The position numbers and the translations under genes were made by a program. The notes under the pieces were generated by a model. The model was not told where the DNA came from and ran no database searches. It saw only the letters and a program-made list of their open reading frames with translations. 64,000 bases of DNA from C7867-006 sp035438705 (GTDB taxonomy: Bacteria > Patescibacteriota > Minisyncoccia > Phycocordibacterales > DATDWN01): contig DAORIV010000002.1 of assembly GCA_035438705.1 (NCBI GenBank), positions 1 through 64,000 on the forward strand. The letters are read 5' to 3'. The first letter of the stretch is position 1, and each line of letters begins with the position of its first letter. Positions 16,659-24,299 of the stretch are shown here, piece by piece.

Positions 16659-17656
16659 TTAATTCTTCACAAAAATTAAATCCAAAACTTTTTGATAAAA
16701 AAGTAGAACAGGTTCCGATTCGCCAAGGTTTTGGTGAAGGACTTTTGGAAGCTGGAGAGAAAAATCCAAAAGTAGTTGGGTTGTGTGCAGATTTGAAAGA
16801 ATCAACAAAAATGAATTTGTTTGCAGATAAGTTCCCAGAAAGATTTGTGGAGATCGGTGTGGCAGAGCAAAATCTAGCGAGTGTTGCATCCGGAATGGCA
16901 GCGATGGGCAAGATTCCATTCATATCTAGTTACGCAATGTTTTCTCCTGGACGAAACTGGGAGCAAATTCGCACTACTATATGTTATAACGACAGACCTG
17001 TGGTTATAGCGGGAAGTCATGCTGGGGTTTCTGTTGGTCCTGATGGTGGAACGCATCAAGCAATAGAAGACTTGGCGATTACTCGCGTAATTCCAAACAT
17101 GGTTGTTTTTTCTCCTTGTGATCATATTGAAGCAAAGAAAATAACTCTCGCCTCTGCAGAGCTCGGTAAGCCAGCATATATACGTCTAGCAAGAGAGAAA
17201 ACTCCAGTTATTACAACAATGGATACACCTTTTGAAGTTGGGAAAGGACAAATATTTTATGGAGAAGAAAAAGGAAAAGCAGATGTGGGTATTGTTGCTA
17301 CAGGGGCGCTTGTATACAAAGCTCTTAAAGTTGCAGAGAAACTTAAGGGTGATGGGATAAGTGCAAAAGTATTAAATATTTCAACAATAAAACCATTAGA
17401 TAATGAGTCAGTGATTAATTTGGCAAAAACTTGTGGAGCGATTGTTTCTGTTGAAGAACATCAAATTGCTGGAGGGCTTGGCTCTGCTGTTGTAGAATGT
17501 TTGTCTCAAAATTATCCAGTGCCACAAGAATTTATTGGAGTAAAAGATTTGTTTGGTCAGTCTGGCAAACAAGATGAACTACTAGAGCACTACGAAATGG
17601 GCGAGAATCATATACTAAATGCTTGTAAAAAAGTTATAGGTAGGAAAAATTCCTAA
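16655..17656 (+). CDS. Transketolase, C-terminal subunit
   Basis: The 333-residue second half has the pyrimidine-binding domain (VEIGVAEQNLASVASGMA with the catalytic Glu near residue 69, then AMFSPGRNWEQIR) and the C-terminal transketolase domain (VGIVATGALVYKAL, VEEHQIAGGLGSAV). It completes the enzyme begun by the gene at 15512. The resemblance to 1-deoxyxylulose-5-phosphate synthase is the usual family overlap, and the adjacent N-terminal subunit favours transketolase. Its last codons form part of the stem of the following T2 element. Confidence 0.93.
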   Translation: MINSSQKLNPKLFDKKVEQVPIRQGFGEGLLEAGEKNPKVVGLCADLKESTKMNLFADKFPERFVEIGVAEQNLASVASGMAAMGKIPFISSYAMFSPGRNWEQIRTTICYNDRPVVIAGSHAGVSVGPDGGTHQAIEDLAITRVIPNMVVFSPCDHIEAKKITLASAELGKPAYIRLAREKTPVITTMDTPFEVGKGQIFYGEEKGKADVGIVATGALVYKALKVAEKLKGDGISAKVLNISTIKPLDNESVINLAKTCGAIVSVEEHQIAGGLGSAVVECLSQNYPVPQEFIGVKDLFGQSGKQDELLEHYEMGENHILNACKKVIGRKNS

Positions 17657-17794
17657 TTATATTTTCAGAGTAACCTTAAAAATTCCAGCGAATTTTTAAG
17701 GCTAGTCCTCGGCCAAAGTCGTCAAGAACGGGGTGCCTTGACGACACCATGCTTTTGGCCTGCGGGTCCTCTGAAAACATAATTAGGAATTTTT
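17645..17794 (+). repeat. Structured intergenic element family T2, copy 1
   Basis: A 26-nt outer stem (17645-17670 with 17769-17794, one mismatch) starts inside the last codons of the transketolase gene. Inside it are a hairpin CCTTAAAAATTC-CAGC-GAATTTTTAAGG (17674-17701), a stem GGCCAAAG/CTTTTGGCC (17711-17718, 17752-17760) and a stacked stem TCGTCAAG/CTTGACGA (17719-17726, 17737-17744). Unpaired segments TCCTC, ACCATG and TGCGGGTC recur in copy 2 at 35197. The layout is that of a multi-branched RNA. Confidence 0.8.
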
Positions 17795-17803
17795 GTGAAT
17801 TCG

Positions 17804-17843
17804 TTGACTTAAGTAATTTATTAAACTAGCTTATAATAAGGAG
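17804..17843 (+). promoter_or_regulatory. Promoter region and SD of the DUF1653 gene
   Basis: TTGACT at 17804-17809 is a good -35. TAGCTT (17 nt away) or TATAAT (17832-17837, 22 nt away) could be the -10. AAGGAG (17838-17843) is 5 nt before the ATG. If TATAAT were used the SD would be cut, so TAGCTT is more likely. Confidence 0.5.
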
Positions 17844-17848
17844 TACAT

Positions 17849-18199
17849 ATGTCACTGCCAATGCCAGATAGAGTTCCAGAGCCAGGTTTCTATCATCACT
17901 ACAAGCATGATCCAAAGAAAGGGGTTAATGATCATGCTTACGAAGTTGTCGGTATAGGTTTTCATACTGAGGACAATGCACGAGAGGGTGAAGCACATTT
18001 TCTAATCTATCGACCTTTGTATGATCAGAGTGTTTTTCATGCTCAAACCAAACTAAAGCTTCCATGTTTTGATGCTCGACCTCTCAAAATGTGGATGGAA
18101 GATGTTGTTGTTGATGGAAAGACAGTTCCTCGTTTCAAGAGGATTACTGATCCAAGAGTTATTGAGGAACTCGTGATTGTAAGGGAGGGTATGTACTAG
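17849..18199 (+). CDS. DUF1653 family protein (SD-type cassette)
   Basis: The 116-residue protein matches DUF1653: PGFYHHYKHDP at the start, YEVVGIGFHTED in place of the usual YEVLGIARHTET, FLIYRPLY, and the C-terminal PLKMWMEDVVVDGKTVPRFKRI block. DUF1653 is a small beta fold of unknown function often seen as a single-gene protein in bacteria. The gene has its own promoter, AAGGAG ribosome-binding site and terminator. It is one of the few dispersed cassette genes for which a family can be named. Confidence 0.88.
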   Translation: MSLPMPDRVPEPGFYHHYKHDPKKGVNDHAYEVVGIGFHTEDNAREGEAHFLIYRPLYDQSVFHAQTKLKLPCFDARPLKMWMEDVVVDGKTVPRFKRITDPRVIEELVIVREGMY

Positions 18200-18207
18200 T
18201 TTGAACT

Positions 18208-18236
18208 AAAAAGCTCGGATAGATTCCGAGCTTTTC
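18208..18236. terminator. Bidirectional terminator
   Basis: AAAAGCTCGGA and TCCGAGCTTTT pair around a 5-nt loop. It lies between the DUF1653 gene and the convergent sugar-kinase gene. Confidence 0.85.
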
Positions 18237-18238
18237 GC

Positions 18239-19240
18239 TTATATTTTACTTAGTTTATATTCCTCAGGGGCATTTTTTAGATACTCTTCAAGTTTTTCCC
18301 TTGTAAGTAGTCCTTTCTGTGCGCCAACTTGTTGTACCACTGACATTGAGTTTATCGGTGCCCATGAAAGTGCTTCGTGAAGAGTTTTTCCAAGTATTAA
18401 AGCAGAGACAACTGTTGAAGCAAAAGCATCTCCAGCTCCTGTTGCTTCAACTGGAGTGTGCGGATATACCGGCATAAAGTAAGCCTCATCTGTAGCAGGG
18501 TCGTATGAGTATGCTCCTTGGAAACCATCTGTCATTACAACTTTTTTTGGTCCTAGACTCGCTAGACCTTTCATCAAAGTTTTTGGATCACGACCAGTCT
18601 CGCCAAGTATTCTTTGAGCTTCCTCTACATTACAGAAAAAGATTTCAGTATTTTTATAAATTCTATCTAGAACTTCTTTACCCATTTTCATTTGGAATGT
18701 TCCAGGCTGGAAGGCAAGTTTTGTTTCAGGGTGTTTCTCAACAAAATCCACGATCTGCATTTGGAAATCTATAGTATTTTCTCCGAGTGAAGTTAGATAA
18801 ATCCATTTAGGAGCGACATCCATCTTAAAATCATACTTGTAGTGTTCGTGTTTAACTAAAATAGTTCTGTTTGCTTCGTACCATAATACGTAGTGGTAGT
18901 TTGTTTTGTTGTCTGGGTCTACATGCATATAAGTAGTATCTACTCCATCTTTTTGCAGGGATGTTAGACAATCCTCTCCATCTCTATCTTTACCCACGTA
19001 TGAGTATAGAGCTGAATGTAGACCAAGTCGGCTAGCCGAAACAGCAGCGTTGGCACAGTTTCCAACTGCGTAACATATTTCTACAGACTCAAATGGAACT
19101 TTGTCTCCATATCTTACACAAAGTTCACATTCTTCATTGTTTATCTTGCAATGGGTTGAAGCGTCTTTAATTCTAATAAAAGCATCTACCACCGTGTCGC
19201 CAATAGCGAGCATATCTATCTGTTTGTTTTCGTTTGTCAT
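18239..19240 (-). CDS. PfkB/ribokinase-family sugar kinase
   Basis: This kinase of about 333 residues has the PfkB N-terminal region (AIGDTVVDAFIRI), a substrate-lid region with GNCANAAVSASRLG, and the C-terminal signature VEATGAGDAFASTV with the catalytic Asp and the anion-hole glycines. It phosphorylates a sugar or nucleoside, and the exact substrate cannot be read. The start is set at the ATG giving MTNENKQ because TATACT on the minus strand lies 7-8 nt upstream. An upstream extension would run into the divergent aldolase gene. Its position opposite a class II aldolase suggests sugar-phosphate metabolism. Confidence 0.88.
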   Translation of the reverse strand: MTNENKQIDMLAIGDTVVDAFIRIKDASTHCKINNEECELCVRYGDKVPFESVEICYAVGNCANAAVSASRLGLHSALYSYVGKDRDGEDCLTSLQKDGVDTTYMHVDPDNKTNYHYVLWYEANRTILVKHEHYKYDFKMDVAPKWIYLTSLGENTIDFQMQIVDFVEKHPETKLAFQPGTFQMKMGKEVLDRIYKNTEIFFCNVEEAQRILGETGRDPKTLMKGLASLGPKKVVMTDGFQGAYSYDPATDEAYFMPVYPHTPVEATGAGDAFASTVVSALILGKTLHEALSWAPINSMSVVQQVGAQKGLLTREKLEEYLKNAPEEYKLSKI

Positions 19241-19288
19241 ATGGAAAAGTATACCACAATGAAAGTTGGCTATGATATACTTTTGTAA
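19240..19288. promoter_or_regulatory. Compact divergent promoter region, kinase/aldolase
   Basis: Only 47 nt separate the two start codons. Each strand has a TATACT -10 box 6-8 nt from its ATG (19276-19281 on the plus strand), so both mRNAs appear leaderless and the two promoters must overlap. Confidence 0.6.
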
Positions 19289-20154
19289 TGAAAACATTAA
19301 AACAAACAGTGCAGGAAGCAAGGGAGAAAAAAGTTGCAGTAGGACATTTTAATATATCTAATCTAGAGGCGTTATGGGGTATTTTCAGAGCCGCACAAAG
19401 TCTGAATGTGCCGGTAATTATTGGGGTATCAGAAGGTGAGAGGGATTTTGTTGGGGTTAAACAAGTTGCTGCAGTAGTAAAAAGTATTAGAGAGGAATAT
19501 GACTATCCTATATATCTAAACGCTGATCACACATACTCATTTGATAAAGTGAAAGAAGCAATAGATGCTGGTTTTGACTCTGTTATTGTAGATGGAGCAA
19601 AACTTTCTTTTGAAGAAAATGTAAAAATGACAAAACAATGTGTCGATTATGCTCGTGCTTCAGGTAGAGAAGTTTTGGTTGAGGCAGAGTTGGGTTATAT
19701 TGGTCAGTCATCAAAAGTGTTAGATGAAATTCCAGAAGGTGTGATGCTAGATGAGAGTTCTCTGACGGATCCAGCAAAAGCAAAAGAGTTTGTAGAACTA
19801 ACCGGTGTAGATATGCTCGCTCCTGCAGTAGGAAACTTTCATGGGATGCTTCGAGGAGGAGTTGATCCAAAACTAAACATAGAAAGAGTGAAAGCTATTT
19901 CAGATAGTACCGGTATTCCGCTCGTGCTTCACGGCGGTTCAGGAAACTCAGAAGATGATTTCAAACAGGCGATAGCAAACGGAATAAATATTGTTCATAT
20001 AAATACAGAAATACGCCTAGCTTTTAGAGATGCGGTGAAAAAAGCACTTCAAGAAAACCCAGACGAAGTTGCACCATATAAGTTTCTTAAACCTGGAATG
20101 CTTGCGGTACAGGAAGTAGTAACTAATAAATTAAAATTTTTTAATAATTTATAA
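19288..20154 (+). CDS. Class II fructose/tagatose-bisphosphate aldolase
   Basis: The 288-residue zinc aldolase splits a ketose bisphosphate (most likely fructose 1,6-bisphosphate) into triose phosphates. Zinc and catalytic motifs are present: LNADHTYSFD near residue 77 with the catalytic Asp and zinc His, LVEAELGYIG with a metal Glu, GNFHGM with a zinc His, and VLHGGSGN with the third zinc His and phosphate-binding glycines. TATACT ends exactly 6 nt before the ATG. The FAD-oxidase gene begins 1 nt after the stop, so the two are probably co-transcribed. Confidence 0.93.
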   Translation: MKTLKQTVQEAREKKVAVGHFNISNLEALWGIFRAAQSLNVPVIIGVSEGERDFVGVKQVAAVVKSIREEYDYPIYLNADHTYSFDKVKEAIDAGFDSVIVDGAKLSFEENVKMTKQCVDYARASGREVLVEAELGYIGQSSKVLDEIPEGVMLDESSLTDPAKAKEFVELTGVDMLAPAVGNFHGMLRGGVDPKLNIERVKAISDSTGIPLVLHGGSGNSEDDFKQAIANGINIVHINTEIRLAFRDAVKKALQENPDEVAPYKFLKPGMLAVQEVVTNKLKFFNNL

Positions 20155-20155
20155 A

Positions 20156-21808
20156 ATGAAACTTACACAAAAAGATTTAGCTGAAAAAATAAAAACTATT
20201 TTTAAAGGAGAAATTATTTTTGATGAAAAAACATTAGATACTTACAGTAGAGATGCGAGTCTCTTGGAAGTAAAACCAGAACTAGTTTTGTTCCCACAAG
20301 ATTCTGAGGATATACAAAAGTTAGTAAAATTTGTTGCAGAAAATAAAGCAGACAATCCAAATCTTTCAATAACTGCACGTTCAGCGGGTACATGTATGTC
20401 TGGCGGGTCACTATCAGAGTCTATGGTCATGGATATGACAAAACACATAAATGGTATTAAAGAGGTAAATAGTGAAGAAGCTACTGCACTACCTGGGACA
20501 TTTTATAGAGATTTTGAAACAGAGACTCTTAAGCACAATGCAATACTTCCGAGTTACACTGCATCAAAAATGTTAAACACTGTTGGTGGAATGGTGGCAA
20601 ATAACTCTGCTGGAGAAAAAACATTGGCATACGGAAAAACAGAAGAATATGTAAAAGAAATGAAAGTTATTTTTGCTGATGGCAATGAATATGTAACAAA
20701 GCCACTGAATAAAGAAGAATTAGAAAGAAAAATGGCTCAGGGGGATTATGAAGGAAATATTTACAAAAATTTGTGGAACTTGATACAAGAAAATGAGAAA
20801 GCAATAAAGTATGCTAAGCCAGATGTATCAAAAAATTCTGCAGGTTACTACTTGTGGAATGTCTGGGATGGAAATACATTTGATATCAATAAACTTTTAA
20901 CGGGCTCACAGGGAACGCTTTGTATAATTACAGAAATTAAATTCAAACTCGTTCCTGTCAAAAAGAAATCAAAACTTTTTGTTATTTTTATGAGAGACTT
21001 AGAAAATCTAAGTGAGTTAGTGAACGAAATACTTCCGTTTAAACCAGAATCTTTAGAGTCATATGATGATAGTACTATGAAACTAGCTATAAGGTTTTTG
21101 CCTGAAATGATAAAGAAAATGAAAGTAAATCATTTCTTGAAACTTATGTTTGGTTTTTTGCCAGAAGTAGGAATGATGTTAAAAGGAGGAATACCAAAAC
21201 TTATTTTATTGGTTGAGTTTGGTGGAGATGAAGATGCTGAGATAGATAAAAAAATGAAAGATTTGTATGCAAAGATACATCATTTCGGTTTTACAATGAG
21301 AATGTCTAGATCTGAAGAGGAGTCTAGTAAGTATTGGACTATTAGACGAGAAAGTTTCAATTTACTAAGACAGCATGTAAAAGGTGCCAGAACTGCGCCG
21401 TTCATCGATGATGTAGTTGTAAAACCAGAATACTTACCAGCATTTTTGCCAAAGATGCGAAAGATTTTGGATGAACATAAGTTGGTTTACACTATTGCTG
21501 GGCATGCTGGAAATGGAAACTTTCACATTATCCCTCTTATGAACATGAAGGATCCAAAAAATGCAGAGCTTATTCCTATAGTTTCAGATAAAATATATAG
21601 TCTAGTTAAAGAGTACAGGGGTTCTATAGATGCAGAACACAATGATGGTATCATTCGTACACCGTATCTTGAGCAAATGTTTGGCCATGAAATGATTCAG
21701 ATTTTTAAGAAAACTAAGGATATTTTTGACCCTAAAAACATATTTAATCCAGGTAAAAAAGTGGGTGGAACTAAAGAATATATGCTAAGTCATATTGTGA
21801 AGTCATAA
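20156..21808 (+). CDS. FAD-binding oxidoreductase, GlcD/D-lactate dehydrogenase-like
   Basis: This 550-residue flavoprotein has an N-terminal PCMH-type FAD domain (about 30-260) with TARSAGTCMSGGSL and GGMVANNSAGEKTLAYGKTEEYV, and a C-terminal FAD-oxidase domain with HAGNGNFHIIP and the AEHNDGIIRTPYL motif. It probably oxidises a 2-hydroxy acid such as D-lactate or glycolate. No iron-sulfur cluster domain is fused, unlike some family members. It lies in an operon with aldolase, possibly linking glycolytic end products to redox balance. The electron acceptor is unknown. Confidence 0.88.
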   Translation: MKLTQKDLAEKIKTIFKGEIIFDEKTLDTYSRDASLLEVKPELVLFPQDSEDIQKLVKFVAENKADNPNLSITARSAGTCMSGGSLSESMVMDMTKHINGIKEVNSEEATALPGTFYRDFETETLKHNAILPSYTASKMLNTVGGMVANNSAGEKTLAYGKTEEYVKEMKVIFADGNEYVTKPLNKEELERKMAQGDYEGNIYKNLWNLIQENEKAIKYAKPDVSKNSAGYYLWNVWDGNTFDINKLLTGSQGTLCIITEIKFKLVPVKKKSKLFVIFMRDLENLSELVNEILPFKPESLESYDDSTMKLAIRFLPEMIKKMKVNHFLKLMFGFLPEVGMMLKGGIPKLILLVEFGGDEDAEIDKKMKDLYAKIHHFGFTMRMSRSEEESSKYWTIRRESFNLLRQHVKGARTAPFIDDVVVKPEYLPAFLPKMRKILDEHKLVYTIAGHAGNGNFHIIPLMNMKDPKNAELIPIVSDKIYSLVKEYRGSIDAEHNDGIIRTPYLEQMFGHEMIQIFKKTKDIFDPKNIFNPGKKVGGTKEYMLSHIVKS

Positions 21809-21930
21809 AAATCTCTTTCTTTTCATAATTTTTTTAGAAACAGAATATCCGCCTGATGGCGGATTTCTTCGCGCTCATGTATTCATTCATTCCGCGATGT
21901 TCTAAAAAAATTATGAGTCAACGAGATTTT
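21808..21930 (+). repeat. Stem-loop element family T1, copy b
   Basis: AAAATCTC (21808-21815, including the last stop-codon base) pairs with GAGATTTT (21923-21930). CATAATTTTTTTAGAA (21824-21839) pairs with TTCTAAAAAAATTATG (21900-21915). The inner loop has ATCCGCC-TGAT-GGCGGAT and the T1 core CTTCGCGCTCA and ATTCCGCGATG. Compared with copy a the G-C pair of the GGAA/TTCC arm is an A-T pair here (AGAA/TTCT), a compensatory change. Confidence 0.8.
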
Positions 21931-21947
21931 CCACTTCCATTTCACCT

Positions 21948-22166
21948 AAAATCAACTAATTTTGTAATTTTTAGAGACTGCGGAGGTAATTAGTAATTAA
22001 AGACGAAGATGAAGTAAGCACGAAGCAGTGTTTGACGACAAGTATTCGAGGAGGAGTTTGCGAGAGTGCTACAAATCCAGGATATTAATTGCTTGATTGC
22101 CGAGCGATAGTAAAATCTCACCAGAGATTTATGCGTGCTCTATAAATTACAAAATTAGTTGATTTT
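21948..22166 (+). ncRNA. 219-nt branched structured element upstream of rplY (candidate RNA)
   Basis: A 29-nt terminal stem (21948-21976 with 22138-22166, one mismatch) encloses a second long-range stem (21985-22000 with 22085-22101, using G-U pairs), an AGCAC/GTGCT stem with an inner CGAA/TTCG, and a hairpin AAATCTC-ACCA-GAGATTT. The use of G-U pairs points to RNA and not simply a DNA palindrome. No open frame of note is present. Together with T1 copy b it accounts for the 385-nt gap between the oxidase gene and rplY. The ncRNA type is my inference, and a mobile palindrome is the alternative. Confidence 0.5.
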
Positions 22167-22181
22167 TTATCCCTTTTATCC

Positions 22182-22187
22182 TATACT
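22182..22187 (+). promoter_or_regulatory. -10 box of rplY (leaderless layout)
   Basis: TATACT ends exactly 6 nt before the ATG at 22194, so the transcript should start at or next to the start codon. Confidence 0.55.
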
Positions 22188-22193
22188 AGCCAA

Positions 22194-22832
22194 ATGATTA
22201 TTTTAGAAGCAGAGACACGAGATAAGTCTGTTGATTTAAATTCTCTAAGAAAGGGAGGCAAAATTCCTGCTGTTTTCTATGGAAAAAAGACAGAATCTAC
22301 ACCGATTTCTCTACAAATGAATGCATTTGTATCAGCATGGAGAAAAATGGGTGAATCTGGTGTTATTTCTATAAAAACTTCAAAGGGTACAGTGGATACA
22401 CTTATTCACGATGTACAACTAGATCCAGTAACAGACATGCCAGTTCACGTTGATTTCTATGTGTTTGAAAAAGGTAAGAAAGTTGAAGTGGACGTTCCTC
22501 TTGAGTTCGTGGGGGTTTCTCCTGCAGTTAAAGATCTAGGTGGAAATCTAGTTAAAGCTTTACAAGAGCTTAAAATATCATCTGATCCTCAAAGCATTCC
22601 ACATGAAATTGCAGTAGATATTTCATCACTTGTTGATTTTGATAGTAAAATTATTGCAAGTGACATTAAACTTCCAGCTGGAGTTACATTAGTAGAAAAT
22701 CCAGAAGAAGTTGTGGCGGCTATTGTTAGACAAAAGGAGGAGTCAGACGAACCAAGTGCTCCTATCGACCTAAGTTCAATTGAAGTAGAGAAGAAGGGTA
22801 AGAAAGAAGAGGAAGGAGAATCTGCAGAATAA
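22194..22832 (+). CDS. rplY: 50S ribosomal protein L25/TL5 (CTC family)
   Basis: The 212-residue protein has the N-terminal 5S-rRNA-binding L25 domain (about 1-90; LRKGGKIPAVFYGKKTESTPI) and the C-terminal TL5 beta domain (about 95-185; VDFYVFEKGKKVEVDVPLEF). An acidic-basic tail ends the protein. It binds 5S rRNA in the central protuberance of the large subunit. It lies in a single-gene unit ended by a strong hairpin. Confidence 0.95.
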   Translation: MIILEAETRDKSVDLNSLRKGGKIPAVFYGKKTESTPISLQMNAFVSAWRKMGESGVISIKTSKGTVDTLIHDVQLDPVTDMPVHVDFYVFEKGKKVEVDVPLEFVGVSPAVKDLGGNLVKALQELKISSDPQSIPHEIAVDISSLVDFDSKIIASDIKLPAGVTLVENPEEVVAAIVRQKEESDEPSAPIDLSSIEVEKKGKKEEEGESAE

Positions 22833-22835
22833 AAA

Positions 22836-22862
22836 AAGAGGAGCCCGAAAGGGCTCTTTTTT
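22836..22862 (+). terminator. Terminator of rplY
   Basis: AGAGGAGCCC-GAAA-GGGCTCTTTTTT with a stable GAAA tetraloop. Confidence 0.9.
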
Positions 22863-22910
22863 GTAATCATGGGTGTAATAAAACGTCTCAAAATAGTGTA
22901 TAATATAAAA

Positions 22911-24281
22911 ATGTCAGAACGGTTATTTTTAATGGTAAAAAATCTAAAATTTGTAACAATTTTGTTTGTTTTTGTACTTATTTTTCTGAGCCCTTCTAGC
23001 TCATTTGCTATAACTCAGGAAGAACAGGAGGCAATTTGGAGAGCAGAGTTGGCGCAAACTGAGGCAGATATTGCTAAATGGCAATCGATTTTAAGTAGTA
23101 CTAAAGCAAATACCAAATCCCTCCAAGAAGAGGCTGCACTTTTGAATGCAAAAATTAAACAAGCACAGGCGGTTATAAAACAGAGAAACATTAACATCGC
23201 ACAGTTAGGCAACCAAATAAAAGATAAACAGAAAAAGATTCTTACTCTTGAACAAAAAATAGAGAAAGGGCATGATTCTTTGGCACAATTGATAAGAAAA
23301 ACTAATGAAATAGACGAGTTTTCTTTGCCGGAAGTAGTTTTGGGTAATAAAGATATTTCTGAGTTTTTTTCTGATGTGGATGATTTTCAGTCTATTAAAA
23401 GATCTTTAGCTGAACTTTTTGAAGATATTCGAGAAACAAAGACACTTACAGAAAAAGAAAAACAAAGTCTGGGTGAGGCGCAGGACAAGGAGCTTGATAC
23501 AAAGGCAGCTGTAGAGGCTCAAAAAAAAGAGGTAGAAAAAAATGAAAAAGAAAAGCAGTATTTAATTTCTGTAAATAAAACCCAAGAAAAAACGTATGAA
23601 CAGGTAATTGCAGATAGACAGAAAAAGGCTGCAGAAATAAAAGCCAAACTTTTTAAACTTGCTGGTGGTTCTGCAGCAATTCCTTTCGGAACAGCCCTAA
23701 CTTATGCACAATCAGCTTCTGCTAAGACAGGTGTTTCTCCAGCATTTATACTTGCAATTTTAACTCAAGAAAGTAGTTTAGGGGCCAATGTTGGCAAGTG
23801 TTATTTAACAGACACAAGTACTGGTGCGGGTGTAAATACTGCTGGAACAAAAAGTTTCCCAAATGTGATGAAGTCACCTCGTGATACGGTTCCTTTTTTG
23901 GAGATAACAAACCGACTTGGTTTTGACTGGAAAACTACAGTAGTTTCATGTCCTATAGCTGGTGTGGCTGGCTATGGAGGAGCTATGGGTCCAGCACAAT
24001 TCATTCCATCTACTTGGCATATTTTTGATGATAAGTTAAAGGATATATTTGGAACAGATTCTAATCCATGGAATCCTGAACACGCTTTTATGGCTTCAGC
24101 ATTGTTTTTATCTGATTTGGGAGCTAAAACAGCAACATTTAGTGCAGAATCAAGGGCTGCTTGTCGATACTATGGAGGAGGCGCATCGACTTGTTCTTAT
24201 AGTAGAAGTGTTATGAAGCTGAAAGATAGTATTCAGGCAGATATTGATTATTTGAATCAATATGGGGTATCTAGAAGATAA
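22911..24281 (+). CDS. Secreted coiled-coil cell-wall hydrolase with lytic transglycosylase-like domain
   Basis: A signal peptide (about residues 10-36, ending SSSFA) leads into a long coiled coil (about 40-255) like those of PcsB/EnvC-type division hydrolase regulators. The C-terminal domain (about 265-455) has AILTQESSLG with the catalytic Glu of lysozyme-like transglycosylases, YGGAMGPAQFIPSTW and ACRYYGGG, as in the MltB group. It probably cleaves peptidoglycan outside the membrane. TATAAT ends exactly 6 nt before the ATG at 22911. The upstream in-frame ATG at 22869 lies before that promoter and is rejected. Confidence 0.88.
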   Translation: MSERLFLMVKNLKFVTILFVFVLIFLSPSSSFAITQEEQEAIWRAELAQTEADIAKWQSILSSTKANTKSLQEEAALLNAKIKQAQAVIKQRNINIAQLGNQIKDKQKKILTLEQKIEKGHDSLAQLIRKTNEIDEFSLPEVVLGNKDISEFFSDVDDFQSIKRSLAELFEDIRETKTLTEKEKQSLGEAQDKELDTKAAVEAQKKEVEKNEKEKQYLISVNKTQEKTYEQVIADRQKKAAEIKAKLFKLAGGSAAIPFGTALTYAQSASAKTGVSPAFILAILTQESSLGANVGKCYLTDTSTGAGVNTAGTKSFPNVMKSPRDTVPFLEITNRLGFDWKTTVVSCPIAGVAGYGGAMGPAQFIPSTWHIFDDKLKDIFGTDSNPWNPEHAFMASALFLSDLGAKTATFSAESRAACRYYGGGASTCSYSRSVMKLKDSIQADIDYLNQYGVSRR

Positions 24282-24299
24282 ATAGTATATAATCATTAA

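Noticed and set aside
17645..17794. T2 as RNase P RNA, tmRNA or SRP RNA
   Set aside because: None of the conserved sequences of those RNAs are present, and it occurs in two copies.
7898..17830. Shared 14-mer ATTTATTAAACTAG in two cassette promoters as an operator
   Set aside because: It is in opposite orientation relative to the two genes, and 14-nt AT-rich matches are expected by chance in 64 kb.
21808..22166. Insertion-sequence end repeats next to rplY
   Set aside because: No transposase, no target duplication seen, and the arms pair as stems of short non-coding elements.
22869..22910. Longer N-terminus for the cell-wall hydrolase
   Set aside because: The extension lies upstream of the TATAAT that fits a leaderless start at 22911, and it would precede a normal signal peptide.
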